Source: UBA940 sp964464465
GTDB lineage: Bacteria; Bacteroidota; Bacteroidia; Bacteroidales; Rikenellaceae
DNA length: 64,000 nucleotides
NCBI GenBank assembly: GCA_964464465.1
Contig: CAYXGF010000002.1
Span: forward strand, 1 to 64,000
Direction: 5' to 3'
The notes below the pieces were generated by a model, which searched no databases, was not told where the DNA came from, and saw nothing but the letters and a program-made list of their open reading frames with translations. Below, piece after piece: positions 43,666 through 52,669 of this stretch (positions within the stretch are counted from its first letter, which is position 1; every line of letters begins with the position of its first letter). The position numbers and the translations under genes were made by a program.

Positions 43666-44901
43666 ATGTTGTACGAACTTATAGGATATTTGGAACAGCT
43701 GGATATTCCGGGAGCCGGAATGTTGCGGTACATATCTTTCCGCTCGGCAGCGGCAGCCATCGCGGCGCTGCTTATCGGCATGATGTTCGGCGGAAAGGTG
43801 ATAAGGTTGCTGGCCCGCAAGCAGATTGGCGAGGATATTCGCAATCTGGGCCTCGAAGGACAGATGCAGAAGAAGGGGACGCCTACCATGGGCGGACTTA
43901 TAATAATCGCCTCGATAATCGTGCCCATACTGATTTTCGGCGATTTGGGAAATCATTACACCCTGCTGATGATGGTGTCCACGCTGTGGCTGGGACTGCT
44001 GGGATTCGCGGACGACTACATAAAGGTTTTCAGACGCAACAAGGAGGGGCTTAGCGGAAAGTTCAAGATAGTGGGACAGGTGGGGCTCGGAATAATCGTG
44101 GGTACGGCCATGTGGCAGAGTTCGGAGATAGTCGTCAAGGATGTTCCCAAGTCCGGCGACCTGATGCGTGATACCGAGGTGGTAGTGTTGACGCACCCCG
44201 AGGATATACCTTCGGAGAACGAGAAGACCACCAAGACCACGATACCGTTTTTCAAGAACAATGAATTCGATTACGGCATTTTCACGGGACAGAAGGATGC
44301 CAATTCGACGGCTACGTGGATGCTGTATATCTTCGTGGCCATCTTTATCGTTACGGCGGTGTCGAACGGTGCCAATCTGACCGACGGTCTGGACGGTCTT
44401 GTGACGGGCGTGTCGATTCCGATAATCATTGTGCTCGGAGCATTCGCGTATCTGTCGGGAAACGTCATCTACTCGCAATACCTTAATATAATGTATATTC
44501 CGGGCAGCGGCGAGCTGCTGGTATTTGCCGCCGCCACGGCCGGCGCACTGCTCGGTTTTCTGTGGCACAACTGCTTTCCGGCGCAGGTCTTCATGGGCGA
44601 TACCGGCTCTCTGGCCATAGGAGGTCTGATTGCCGTCTTCGCGCTTCTTGTACGCAAGGAGCTGCTGCTGCCGATTCTTTGCGGGATATTCATGGTGGAG
44701 AGTCTCTCGGTCATGACTCAGGTGGGATATTTCAAATATACGAAACGCAAATACGGCGAGGGCCGGCGCATACTTCTCATGTCGCCCTTGCATCACCACT
44801 ATCAGAAGAAAGGTTTCCCGGAATCCAAGATAGTCATCCGTTTCGTGATTGTGCAGATACTTCTCTGCGCCATAACACTGGCTACACTCAAAGTAAGATA
44901 G
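43666..44901 (+). CDS. mraY: Phospho-MurNAc-pentapeptide-transferase MraY
   Basis: 411 residues with about ten membrane helices. The enzyme transfers phospho-MurNAc-pentapeptide to undecaprenyl phosphate, giving lipid I. Active-site segments are KKGTPTMGG, GFADDYIKVF (catalytic Asp pair), NLTDGLDGLVTGV and PLHHHYQKKGFPES. A periplasmic/cytosolic loop of about 70 residues around 155-205 is longer than in E. coli, as in other Bacteroidota. Confidence 0.97.
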   Translation: MLYELIGYLEQLDIPGAGMLRYISFRSAAAAIAALLIGMMFGGKVIRLLARKQIGEDIRNLGLEGQMQKKGTPTMGGLIIIASIIVPILIFGDLGNHYTLLMMVSTLWLGLLGFADDYIKVFRRNKEGLSGKFKIVGQVGLGIIVGTAMWQSSEIVVKDVPKSGDLMRDTEVVVLTHPEDIPSENEKTTKTTIPFFKNNEFDYGIFTGQKDANSTATWMLYIFVAIFIVTAVSNGANLTDGLDGLVTGVSIPIIIVLGAFAYLSGNVIYSQYLNIMYIPGSGELLVFAAATAGALLGFLWHNCFPAQVFMGDTGSLAIGGLIAVFALLVRKELLLPILCGIFMVESLSVMTQVGYFKYTKRKYGEGRRILLMSPLHHHYQKKGFPESKIVIRFVIVQILLCAITLATLKVR

Positions 44902-44912
44902 ATATATATATT

Positions 44913-46253
44913 ATGGAAAGACTCGTCGTCTTAGGAGGAGGAATAAGCGGTTACGGTTCCGCGGTGCTCGCCAAAAAGCAGGGATTCGATGTTTTCGTAT
45001 CCGACAGCGGTACGATTGCCGACAGGTATGTCGAGATTTTCGAGCGCTGGGATATTCCGTACGAACAGGGCGGGCATACGTTGGAGAAGATACTGTCAGC
45101 CGACATTGTGATAAAAAGCCCCGGCATCGGGGACAAGGCTCCGGTGATAAAGGAGCTGCGCCGGAATGGTAAGCGGATAATCTCCGAAATGGAGTTCGCC
45201 GCACGTTATACGGATGCCAGGACCATATGCATCACCGGCAGCAACGGCAAAACCACCACGACCACGCTCATATACAAGATACTGCGCGACGCAGGGTTCA
45301 ATGTGGCTCTGGGCGGCAATATAGGCGAGAGCTTCGCATATTCCGTGGCTACCGGCTCGTTCGAATGGTATGTGCTGGAACTAAGCAGTTTCCAGCTCGA
45401 CGGAATGTTCTCGTTCAGGGCCGATACCGCCGTGCTGATGAATATCACGCCCGACCATCTGGACCGATACAACTATTGTTTCCAGAACTATGCCGACAGC
45501 AAGATGAGAATCATCCGCAACCAGCTTCCGGGCGACGCTTTCATCTATTGCGCCGACGACAAGGTGTCCGCTGCCGAGGTCGCGGGGCGCGAGCTGACCC
45601 AGAAGGTGCTGCCGTTCACCTCTTCGGATGACAGGACCCGGGCGGCCTGGATGGACTGCGGCATGCTGCATGTGAGGTATGGTGACAGGAGCGTCGATAT
45701 TCCCGTCGGGGAGATGAAGATAAAGGGCATACATAACTGTTACAACGCCATGGCTGCCGCACTTGCGGCGCTCACGGCCGGAGTGGACCCGCGGAGCATC
45801 GAGCGCAGCATTCTCGACTTCGGCGGGGTGGAGCACCGTCTGGAAAGGGTCTGCGTCAGGTCCGGTGTGGAGTTCGTCAACGACTCGAAGGCCACGAATG
45901 TGGATTCTGTGTGGTATGCTCTGGAAAGCATGACGCGTCCCACGGTGTGGATAGCCGGAGGAACGGACAAGGGCAACGATTACGCACCTCTTATGAAGTT
46001 CGCCGGACAGAAGGTCAAGGCGCTGGTCTGCATGGGAATAAACAATGAAAAGCTCACGCGCGACTTCCGCGGCGTGATACCTCAGATTTTCAGCACCCAC
46101 TCGCTGGACGAGGCCATGCGCTGCGCCGTAAAGGTCGCGCGCGAGGGCGATACCGTGCTTCTGTCCCCGGCATGCGCGAGCTTCGACCTTTTCCGCAACT
46201 ATGAGCATCGCGGCCGGGAGTTCAAACGGTGGATAGAGCAGAATGTGAAATAA
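44913..46253 (+). CDS. murD: UDP-MurNAc-L-Ala-D-Glu ligase MurD
   Basis: 446 residues. The enzyme adds D-glutamate to UDP-MurNAc-L-Ala. The N-terminal LVVLGGGISGYGSAVLA nucleotide-binding loop, P-loop CITGSNGKTTTTTLI, LELSSFQLDG, NITPDHLDRY and the C-terminal NDSKATNVDSVWYAL and LLSPACASFDLFRNYEHRG are all typical. ATG at 44913 follows mraY by 11 bases; longer readings in this frame lie inside mraY. Confidence 0.96.
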   Translation: MERLVVLGGGISGYGSAVLAKKQGFDVFVSDSGTIADRYVEIFERWDIPYEQGGHTLEKILSADIVIKSPGIGDKAPVIKELRRNGKRIISEMEFAARYTDARTICITGSNGKTTTTTLIYKILRDAGFNVALGGNIGESFAYSVATGSFEWYVLELSSFQLDGMFSFRADTAVLMNITPDHLDRYNYCFQNYADSKMRIIRNQLPGDAFIYCADDKVSAAEVAGRELTQKVLPFTSSDDRTRAAWMDCGMLHVRYGDRSVDIPVGEMKIKGIHNCYNAMAAALAALTAGVDPRSIERSILDFGGVEHRLERVCVRSGVEFVNDSKATNVDSVWYALESMTRPTVWIAGGTDKGNDYAPLMKFAGQKVKALVCMGINNEKLTRDFRGVIPQIFSTHSLDEAMRCAVKVAREGDTVLLSPACASFDLFRNYEHRGREFKRWIEQNVK

Positions 46254-46269
46254 TTTTTTCGGAAAGGCG

Positions 46270-47535
46270 ATGACGGTTAAAAGCGATACCCGGTGGAGCC
46301 CGCGCATAGGCGGTGACGGAGCGTTGTGGTTCATAATCATAGTGTTGGGGTTCATGTCCGTATTTGTGGTCTACTCCTCCCTCGGAGCTTCGGTTTACAG
46401 ACCGTCGGGAGACGACCGCAGCTTTTTCGGCGTTCTGTTCGGGCAGGTGAAGATGGTGCTGATGGGCCTTGCCGCCGTATGGTTCGTCCAGACATTCAAT
46501 TATCAGAAATACATGCGTCTGGCCACTCCCATTTATATTCTGGCGTTCGCGGCCACTGTCATGACCTATCTTGTCGGCGAGAGCAAGTCCGAGGCCACCC
46601 GCTGGCTGACCATACCGCTGCTGAACTTCACGTTCCAGCCGTCGGACTTCCTCAAAGTGGCCACGGTGATGATTCTTGCCCGCAATCTCGCCCGCAGAAT
46701 CAACAAGGACGGCATTAGCCAGAGGCTGCTGCCTCCTCTGCTGTTCTGGCGCAATCCCCGGTTCAGCCGCAAGGTGTGGATGGAGTCTACCCGGCCGCTG
46801 GTCGTGCCGATACTCCTTTCCTGCGGCGTGGTGATGGTGGCCAATCTGTCCACGGCGCTGGTGATATTCGCCAGCTGCGTCATCATGCTTTTCATCGGCA
46901 GGATACGTGTGTCGGAGATACTGCGTTTCGTGATAACCATAGCTGCCGCCACGGTGCTGCTGCTCGGGTTTCTGAAAATGATTGGACGGGCGCCGGCGCG
47001 TCTGGATACGTGGATTCACCGTATAGAACACTTCACGGGCACCGGCGATGCCGCGCGGGACGATGCCTCCGACTACGACTACCAGACCGAGCAGGCCAAG
47101 ATAGCCATCGCTCTGGGCGGATTTGCCGGTAGCGGTGCCGGGCAGAGCATCCAGCGCAACAATCTCCCGCTGGCCGAATCCGACTACGCATTCGCATTCA
47201 TCATAGAGGAGTACGGGGCTGTCGTGGCGGCGCTGATAATTTTTCTCTACATGAGTATTCTCGCGCGTGCGATTACAATATTCAAGCGCTGCGCTACCGG
47301 TCTGCCGAGTCTTCTCGTGCTCGGGCTGGCGCTTCTGATAGTGATACAGGCAGTGTGCCATATGATGGTGTCGACCGACATGATGTTCCCGACTGGACTC
47401 ACGCTGCCGCTTATAAGCAAGGGCGGTTCGTCCGAGCTTTTCACCTCGATTGCTCTGGGGATGATACTCGGAATCAGCCGTCAGGTGTCGGACTGCACCG
47501 TACAGGGACCCAAAAGCGAATCATTAACCGAATAG
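46270..47535 (+). CDS. ftsW: Lipid II glycosyltransferase FtsW (SEDS family)
   Basis: 421 residues with about ten membrane helices. SEDS features are FQPSDFLKVATVMILAR (near 135), the loop with the DYQTEQAKIAIALGGFAGSGAGQSIQRNNLPLAESDYAFAFI region containing the catalytic Asp, and TLPLISKGGSSELFTSIALGMILGISRQ at the end. It polymerises lipid II with FtsI at the septum. It lies 16 bases after murD. Confidence 0.95.
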   Translation: MTVKSDTRWSPRIGGDGALWFIIIVLGFMSVFVVYSSLGASVYRPSGDDRSFFGVLFGQVKMVLMGLAAVWFVQTFNYQKYMRLATPIYILAFAATVMTYLVGESKSEATRWLTIPLLNFTFQPSDFLKVATVMILARNLARRINKDGISQRLLPPLLFWRNPRFSRKVWMESTRPLVVPILLSCGVVMVANLSTALVIFASCVIMLFIGRIRVSEILRFVITIAAATVLLLGFLKMIGRAPARLDTWIHRIEHFTGTGDAARDDASDYDYQTEQAKIAIALGGFAGSGAGQSIQRNNLPLAESDYAFAFIIEEYGAVVAALIIFLYMSILARAITIFKRCATGLPSLLVLGLALLIVIQAVCHMMVSTDMMFPTGLTLPLISKGGSSELFTSIALGMILGISRQVSDCTVQGPKSESLTE

Positions 47536-47541
47536 AAAGAT

Positions 47542-48657
47542 ATGAAACCGGTAAGAATAATACTCAGCGGAGGCGGCACGGGAGGTCACATATACCCTGC
47601 CGTGGCGACGGCCGAAGCGCTCCGGAGACGTCTCGGCGACAGGGTGCGGCTGCTTTTCGTCGGTGCGGAGGGCAGGATGGAGATGGAGAAGATTCCGGCG
47701 CTCGGATACGACATAAAGGGGCTTCCGGTGTCGGGACTGAGACGTTCCCTCTCTCCCGGAGCCGTGGCAGACAACCTGATGCTGCCTGCCAAGATTTTGC
47801 GCAGCGTGCATTCGGCCCGTGACATAATACGCTCGCTGGGAGCCGATGCGGTCGTGGGATTCGGAGGATATGCGAGCGCGCCGGTACTCTTCGCGGCCCA
47901 GCTGATGGGAGTTCCGACCCTGATTCAGGAGCAGAACTCGTATGCAGGACTTACGAACAGGATACTGGGGCGCAGGGCACGGACCGTATGCGTGGCGTAT
48001 GAGGGCATGGAGAGATTCTTTTCAGAAGAAAAAATCGTCATGACGGGAAATCCGCTCAGAGGTTCGTTCTCCGGCACGGTCGACCGGGGTGCCGCGCTGC
48101 GGTATTTCGGACTGCGCGACGATATGCCTGTCGTGCTGGTTGTCGGCGGAAGTCTCGGCACGCGGACGCTTAACGAGATGATGAAACGCAACATAGACTG
48201 TTTCGGACCTGAGGCCGGCATGCAGGTCATATGGCAGACAGGCCGGTATTACAGTGCGGAGATGGATGAGTTCATGCGCGGCAGGTGCGGCGACGGGATA
48301 TGGCGTTCGGCATTTATCGAACGTATGGATTATGCCTATGCCGCGGCCGATTTGGTCATATCGCGCAGCGGTGCGTGTACGGTCTCGGAATTGTGCATCG
48401 CATGCAAGCCTGTCATCTTCGTTCCCTCGCCGAATGTCGCGGAGGACCATCAGACGAAAAACGCCCGGGCGCTTGTCATGCATGGTGCCGCACGCATGGT
48501 GGCTGACAGCGAGGCGGTGGAGAAGGCCGTGCCGCTCGCACGGGAGATTATCTCGGACAAGGTGCTTGCCGGGGAGCTGGGACATAACATATCGGGGCTG
48601 GCCATAACCGATTCGGCGGACAGGGTGGCGGCGCAGATTGAAAAGATATTGAGATGA
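47542..48657 (+). CDS. murG: UDP-GlcNAc:lipid I N-acetylglucosaminyltransferase MurG
   Basis: 371 residues of a GT28 enzyme on the cytosolic face of the inner membrane, converting lipid I to lipid II. The N-terminal ILSGGGTGGHIYPAVA loop, GFGGYASAPVLFAAQLMGVPTLIQEQNSYAGLTNR, VVGGSLGTRTLNE and the C-terminal VISRSGACTVSELCIACKP (UDP-GlcNAc-binding) are present. The stop overlaps the murC start as ATGA. Confidence 0.97.
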   Translation: MKPVRIILSGGGTGGHIYPAVATAEALRRRLGDRVRLLFVGAEGRMEMEKIPALGYDIKGLPVSGLRRSLSPGAVADNLMLPAKILRSVHSARDIIRSLGADAVVGFGGYASAPVLFAAQLMGVPTLIQEQNSYAGLTNRILGRRARTVCVAYEGMERFFSEEKIVMTGNPLRGSFSGTVDRGAALRYFGLRDDMPVVLVVGGSLGTRTLNEMMKRNIDCFGPEAGMQVIWQTGRYYSAEMDEFMRGRCGDGIWRSAFIERMDYAYAAADLVISRSGACTVSELCIACKPVIFVPSPNVAEDHQTKNARALVMHGAARMVADSEAVEKAVPLAREIISDKVLAGELGHNISGLAITDSADRVAAQIEKILR

Positions 48658-50045
48658 TGAAATACGAAAAAGTATATTTTCTGGGCATCGGCGGCATCGG
48701 CATGAGCGCCATTGCGCGCTTTTTCATGCATGAGGGGCTCGATGTCGCAGGTTACGACCTGACACGGACCGATTTGACGCTCCGGCTCGAAGCCGAGGGC
48801 GCCGGGATACATTATACGGATTCACCGGAACTTATAGACGTCGGATTCCGCAATCCGGATTCGACGCTTGTGGTGTATACGCCGGCCATACCTGAGAATC
48901 ATCGTGAGAAGGCCTATTTCGAGAGCCACGGCTTTCAGATGCTCAAACGCTCGCAGATGCTCGGCCAGATAACGGAAGGCAAATACGTTATGGCTGTGGC
49001 CGGAACCCATGGAAAAACCACTACGACGACTCTCGCCGCATGGCTTAACCATGTGTGCACGGGCGGCGGCAGCGCCTTTCTCGGAGGCATATCGAAGAAT
49101 TTCGACAGCAATCTCGTTCTCGGCGCGGGGCCGCGCATGGCTGTCGAGGCCGACGAGTTCGACCGTTCGTTCCTCAGACTCACGCCCGATGTGGCGGTGG
49201 TTACCTCGGCCGATGCCGACCATCTGGATATATACGGCACGCACGAGGCCGTGAAGCAGGCTTTCGCGCAGTTCATAGGCCGGATAAAGGCCGGCGGCGC
49301 GCTGATTGTCAAGAGCGGCGTGGATGTGAGCATAGATAATCCGGATATAGACGTTTACACCTATTCCACCGAATCGGAATCGGATTTCAGGGCTGCGAAC
49401 ATACGTCCCGAGGGCAGCGGCCATTACAGGTTCGATATAGTGTGTCCGGACCGGACGATAGAGGAGTGCACGCTCGGAATAACCGGAAGGGTGAACATAG
49501 AGAACTGTGTCGCCGCGACAGCCATGATGTGGGTGGCGGCGCGCAAACAGGACCAAACGCTCGATGACAATCTTGTCCGTCGTGCGCTTGCCTCATTTAC
49601 CGGTGTCAGACGCCGTTTCGATATATATATCAACTCGGAGCAGGTGTTCTATATGGATGATTACGCCCACCATCCGCGGGAAATTGCGGCCACGCTGCGT
49701 TCGGTGCGTGACATGTTCGGCGCCAGGCGCATGACGGCCGTTTTTCAGCCGCATCTGTATACGCGTACCAGGGACCTGCACAGGGAGTTCGCCGATGCTC
49801 TTTCTCTTGCCGACAATGTGGTCCTGCTGCCGATATATCCGGCACGGGAGCTGCCTATCGAGGGCGTGAGCGAGAGGATGATAGCCGAGTATCTGAGAGT
49901 GCCGTGCGTGTTCTCGACCCGGGAGAGCCTGTGCGGGGATTTGGCGGCGCAGGACACGGATGTCGTCATAACGCTTGGCGCTGGCAATATAGATGCCTGC
50001 TGTGAAGATGTGGCACGAATGCTGAGAAACAAATTCGGATTGTAG
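48654..50045 (+). CDS. murC: UDP-MurNAc-L-alanine ligase MurC
   Basis: 463 residues. The enzyme starts the peptide stem on UDP-MurNAc. Seen are YFLGIGGIGMSAIARFF, P-loop VAGTHGKTTTTTLAAW, EADEFDRSFL, SADADHLDIYG and DDYAHHPREIAATL. ATG at 48654 overlaps the murG stop by four bases; an ATG at 48657 would remove one residue. The order murG-murC-ftsQ is the usual Bacteroidota one. Confidence 0.97.
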   Translation: MMKYEKVYFLGIGGIGMSAIARFFMHEGLDVAGYDLTRTDLTLRLEAEGAGIHYTDSPELIDVGFRNPDSTLVVYTPAIPENHREKAYFESHGFQMLKRSQMLGQITEGKYVMAVAGTHGKTTTTTLAAWLNHVCTGGGSAFLGGISKNFDSNLVLGAGPRMAVEADEFDRSFLRLTPDVAVVTSADADHLDIYGTHEAVKQAFAQFIGRIKAGGALIVKSGVDVSIDNPDIDVYTYSTESESDFRAANIRPEGSGHYRFDIVCPDRTIEECTLGITGRVNIENCVAATAMMWVAARKQDQTLDDNLVRRALASFTGVRRRFDIYINSEQVFYMDDYAHHPREIAATLRSVRDMFGARRMTAVFQPHLYTRTRDLHREFADALSLADNVVLLPIYPARELPIEGVSERMIAEYLRVPCVFSTRESLCGDLAAQDTDVVITLGAGNIDACCEDVARMLRNKFGL

Positions 50046-50048
50046 CAT

Positions 50049-51137
50049 ATGAAACGTTGGCTCGAAATACTCTGTTCCGCGCTGCTGCTTGCGGCACTGG
50101 CCGTCGTGCTGGTGTTGCAGGGAGTCTATGCGGAAAAGCAGAGGGCGCAAATCGAGGTGAGGCGTGTCCGTGTGTCGGTCGCTGACAGTGCCTCCATGGG
50201 TGATTTCGTGACTGCCGCAGCCGTAAGACGCTGGATAGACGCTTCGGGCGTGAAATATAATGATATGCCGATAGATGCGGTGAATACGCATGAGATAGAA
50301 CGCAGCATCCTGTCCCACAGTTTCGTCAGGGATGCTCAGGTATATACGGATATGGACGGTACGCTCGGCGTGCGCATCAGGCAGCGGCGGCCCGTGGTGA
50401 GGATATGCACGAGCAACGGCTACGATTTCTTTCTGTCGGAAGACTGCCATGTGCTTCCGGCCACAGGTTCGCGTGCGGCCTATGTGCCGATAGTTACCGG
50501 TGTGGTGTCGCTGCCTTTCCGGCCCGGCGAATGGGGCGATTACGGCACCATGATTCGGGAGCGCAGGGATGATTTCGTGGCCCGGTATTCGCAGCTCAAA
50601 AATCAAAGCGACGAACTGGGTGCGCAGCTGCTTGCCCTGCGTGCCGAAAAGCGTGAGGTTCAGGCCGACAGGCCGTTTCTGTTCAAGATGTGGGGCAAGG
50701 AGAAAAAAGCGGAATTCGTGAAAAACCGGGACTTGCGCCTTTCGGCTCTCGACAGGGAAATCGCTGATTGCATGTCGCAGGCGGATGATGCTAAGAAAAA
50801 AATGCTCGGCGAGGTCGAAAAACAAAAAAAATCGGAAAAAACATACGAATTCTTGCCTAAACTCCTTACCTTTGTAAAAAACCTGGCCGAAGATGATTTC
50901 TGGAATGCGCAGATTGTTCAGATAAATCTGACAGAGGGCATTGCGGGACATCAGCCCGAAGTGGAGCTTGTTCCTCGTGCGGGCGCTCATGTCATAAGGC
51001 TCGGGCATTTGGACGATGTCGAGGCGAAACTCGACAAACTTATGCTGTTCTACCGCCACGTACTTGATTACGAAGGGTGGAACTGCGTGCGTTACATAGA
51101 CCTGAGATTCGACAACCAGATTGTATGTACAAAATAA
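50049..51137 (+). CDS. ftsQ: Cell division protein FtsQ with a large helical insertion
   Basis: 362 residues, against about 240-260 in most Bacteroidota. A short cytosolic tail and one membrane helix (about 6-26) lead to a POTRA-like region (about 37-115) and a beta domain ending in QIVCTK, as in Bacteroides FtsQ. Between the beta-domain parts VPIVTGVVSLPF (145-157) and FLPKLLTFVKNL (268-279) is a charged, predicted helical stretch of about 105 residues rich in K, E, R and D. Standard FtsQ joins these parts directly. The 3' part of the insertion is A-rich at DNA level and holds a -7-like box. Confidence 0.88.
   Translation: MKRWLEILCSALLLAALAVVLVLQGVYAEKQRAQIEVRRVRVSVADSASMGDFVTAAAVRRWIDASGVKYNDMPIDAVNTHEIERSILSHSFVRDAQVYTDMDGTLGVRIRQRRPVVRICTSNGYDFFLSEDCHVLPATGSRAAYVPIVTGVVSLPFRPGEWGDYGTMIRERRDDFVARYSQLKNQSDELGAQLLALRAEKREVQADRPFLFKMWGKEKKAEFVKNRDLRLSALDREIADCMSQADDAKKKMLGEVEKQKKSEKTYEFLPKLLTFVKNLAEDDFWNAQIVQINLTEGIAGHQPEVELVPRAGAHVIRLGHLDDVEAKLDKLMLFYRHVLDYEGWNCVRYIDLRFDNQIVCTK
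50867..50874 (+). promoter_or_regulatory. Possible internal promoter -7 upstream of ftsA-ftsZ
   Basis: TACCTTTG lies within the ftsQ coding sequence after several A-tracts (50801-50845), 274 bases before the ftsA start. It matches TAnnTTTG, but no TTTG -33 is at the usual distance, and A-rich Lys codons alone could explain the tract. Confidence 0.3.
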
Positions 51138-51147
51138 TATCTGAGAC

Positions 51148-52647
51148 GTGGAAAAGAGAGACTATATAGTAGCAATCGATTTGGGTAGCGGAAGCGCTAC
51201 GATAGCCGTCGGAGGAAAGGATGCCGACGGAAAACTTGATATCGTGGACATAATATCCGAAAAGACGAATGGCCTTTCGCGCGGTGAAATCGCCAATCGT
51301 CAGGAGGTGATATCCGTACTTCAATCTCTCAAAGAAAAGATTCAGGACAAGCATCACATATCTATTTCCGACGCCTATACCGGCATCTCCGGAAAACATA
51401 TCAAATGCACCAATCAGGACTATTTCGTCTTCGTGGGCGAACGCAGCGACGGCGAGATTCGCAAGGAGGACAAACTGGCGCTGCACGATGTGATGAACAA
51501 CGTTCAGGCCGAGGACGGAATAAAGATTCTCGACCGCATCCCGCAGGCCTATGTAATCGACGGGCAGGAGAAGGTCAAGGACCCTGTCGGACGTTTCGGT
51601 TCGCGTCTTGCCTCCACGTTCTGTTTCGTGCTGGGCTCGTGGAAGCCTATCGACAGACTCGAAAAGGCGCTTATGGGCGTGGGCATAAAGCCTGTGCGCA
51701 CGTTCGCCAATGCGCTGCTCTCAGCCCAGGCCGTTGCGACGGCCGATGAGAAGGAGATGGGTGTGGCGGTTCTCGATATCGGTGCCGGAACCTCCGACCT
51801 GTGTATTTACTACGACGATTCGGTGCGTTTCGTGCGCGGTATTCCTTTCGGCGCGTCGGACATAAACAACGATATCAAGCAGCAGGGTATTCTGGAACGT
51901 CACGTCGAGAAGCTGAAAACTCAGTTCGGCCGTGCGATGGCCGATAATATGGAGAAGGACCAGCTTATCGTTATCTCCGAGAGCAAGGGCAAGGACAAGA
52001 AAAAGATATCGCAGAAGAATCTGGCCATAATAATCGAGAACCGGCTCAAAGACATAATCGATTTCGTGCGCGAGGAGATTGCCGACTCCGGTTATGCCGA
52101 CAGGCTCGGAGCCGGACTGGTTCTTACGGGAGGATGTACGCGTCTGCCCGATATAGATGCGCTTTTCCGTCGCGAGCTCGGCATGGAGGTGCGTCTGGCT
52201 TCTCCCGACGTATATGTGAACGAACGCAGCAAGGCTCTGGCGGCCAATCCGGAATATGCCTCTGTCATAGGCATGCTTCTTCGGGTTATGGAGAGCGGAC
52301 AGCCTAATAACGTAGAGGTGTTTGCCTCTGCGAATCCATTCGCGGCCCCCGAGCGCAAGCCTGTCGAAAGACCTGCGGTGCGTCCCGTGGTAAGACAGCA
52401 GCCGGTGGTGCCGCCTGCACCAATCGAACCCGCACCTCAGAACATATCATCCGGATGGGGCAGGACCGAGAGCGTGGAGAAACAGGAAGAACCGCAGCCC
52501 GAGCCGCAGCCTGAAAAAATCCAGCCTCGGTATGCTGACGAGGAGAAAAAGCGCAGGGAGAAGAAGTTAGGCGGTTTTTTTAACAAGCTGAAAAACATTG
52601 GAGCCGGTTTCTTCGAATCGCTCGACGACGAGGAAGAGGAGATTTAA
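51148..52647 (+). CDS. ftsA: Cell division actin-like protein FtsA
   Basis: 499 residues with a GTG start. The actin-fold phosphate loop IVAIDLGSGSATIAVGG, the SHS2/1C region, AVLDIGAGTSDLCIYYDDSVRFVRGIPFG and LVLTGGCTRLPDIDALF are typical. A proline-rich linker (about 390-465) leads to the C-terminal amphipathic membrane-targeting helix (GGFFNKLKNIGAGFFESL). It tethers FtsZ to the inner membrane. It follows ftsQ by 10 bases. Confidence 0.95.
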   Translation: MEKRDYIVAIDLGSGSATIAVGGKDADGKLDIVDIISEKTNGLSRGEIANRQEVISVLQSLKEKIQDKHHISISDAYTGISGKHIKCTNQDYFVFVGERSDGEIRKEDKLALHDVMNNVQAEDGIKILDRIPQAYVIDGQEKVKDPVGRFGSRLASTFCFVLGSWKPIDRLEKALMGVGIKPVRTFANALLSAQAVATADEKEMGVAVLDIGAGTSDLCIYYDDSVRFVRGIPFGASDINNDIKQQGILERHVEKLKTQFGRAMADNMEKDQLIVISESKGKDKKKISQKNLAIIIENRLKDIIDFVREEIADSGYADRLGAGLVLTGGCTRLPDIDALFRRELGMEVRLASPDVYVNERSKALAANPEYASVIGMLLRVMESGQPNNVEVFASANPFAAPERKPVERPAVRPVVRQQPVVPPAPIEPAPQNISSGWGRTESVEKQEEPQPEPQPEKIQPRYADEEKKRREKKLGGFFNKLKNIGAGFFESLDDEEEEI

Positions 52648-52669
52648 TTTTCATCGTGGGGACTCTTTT

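Noticed and set aside
42162..43928. Long antisense open frame (588 codons) opposite murE-mraY
   Set aside because: Shadow of well-supported genes; no domain recognised.
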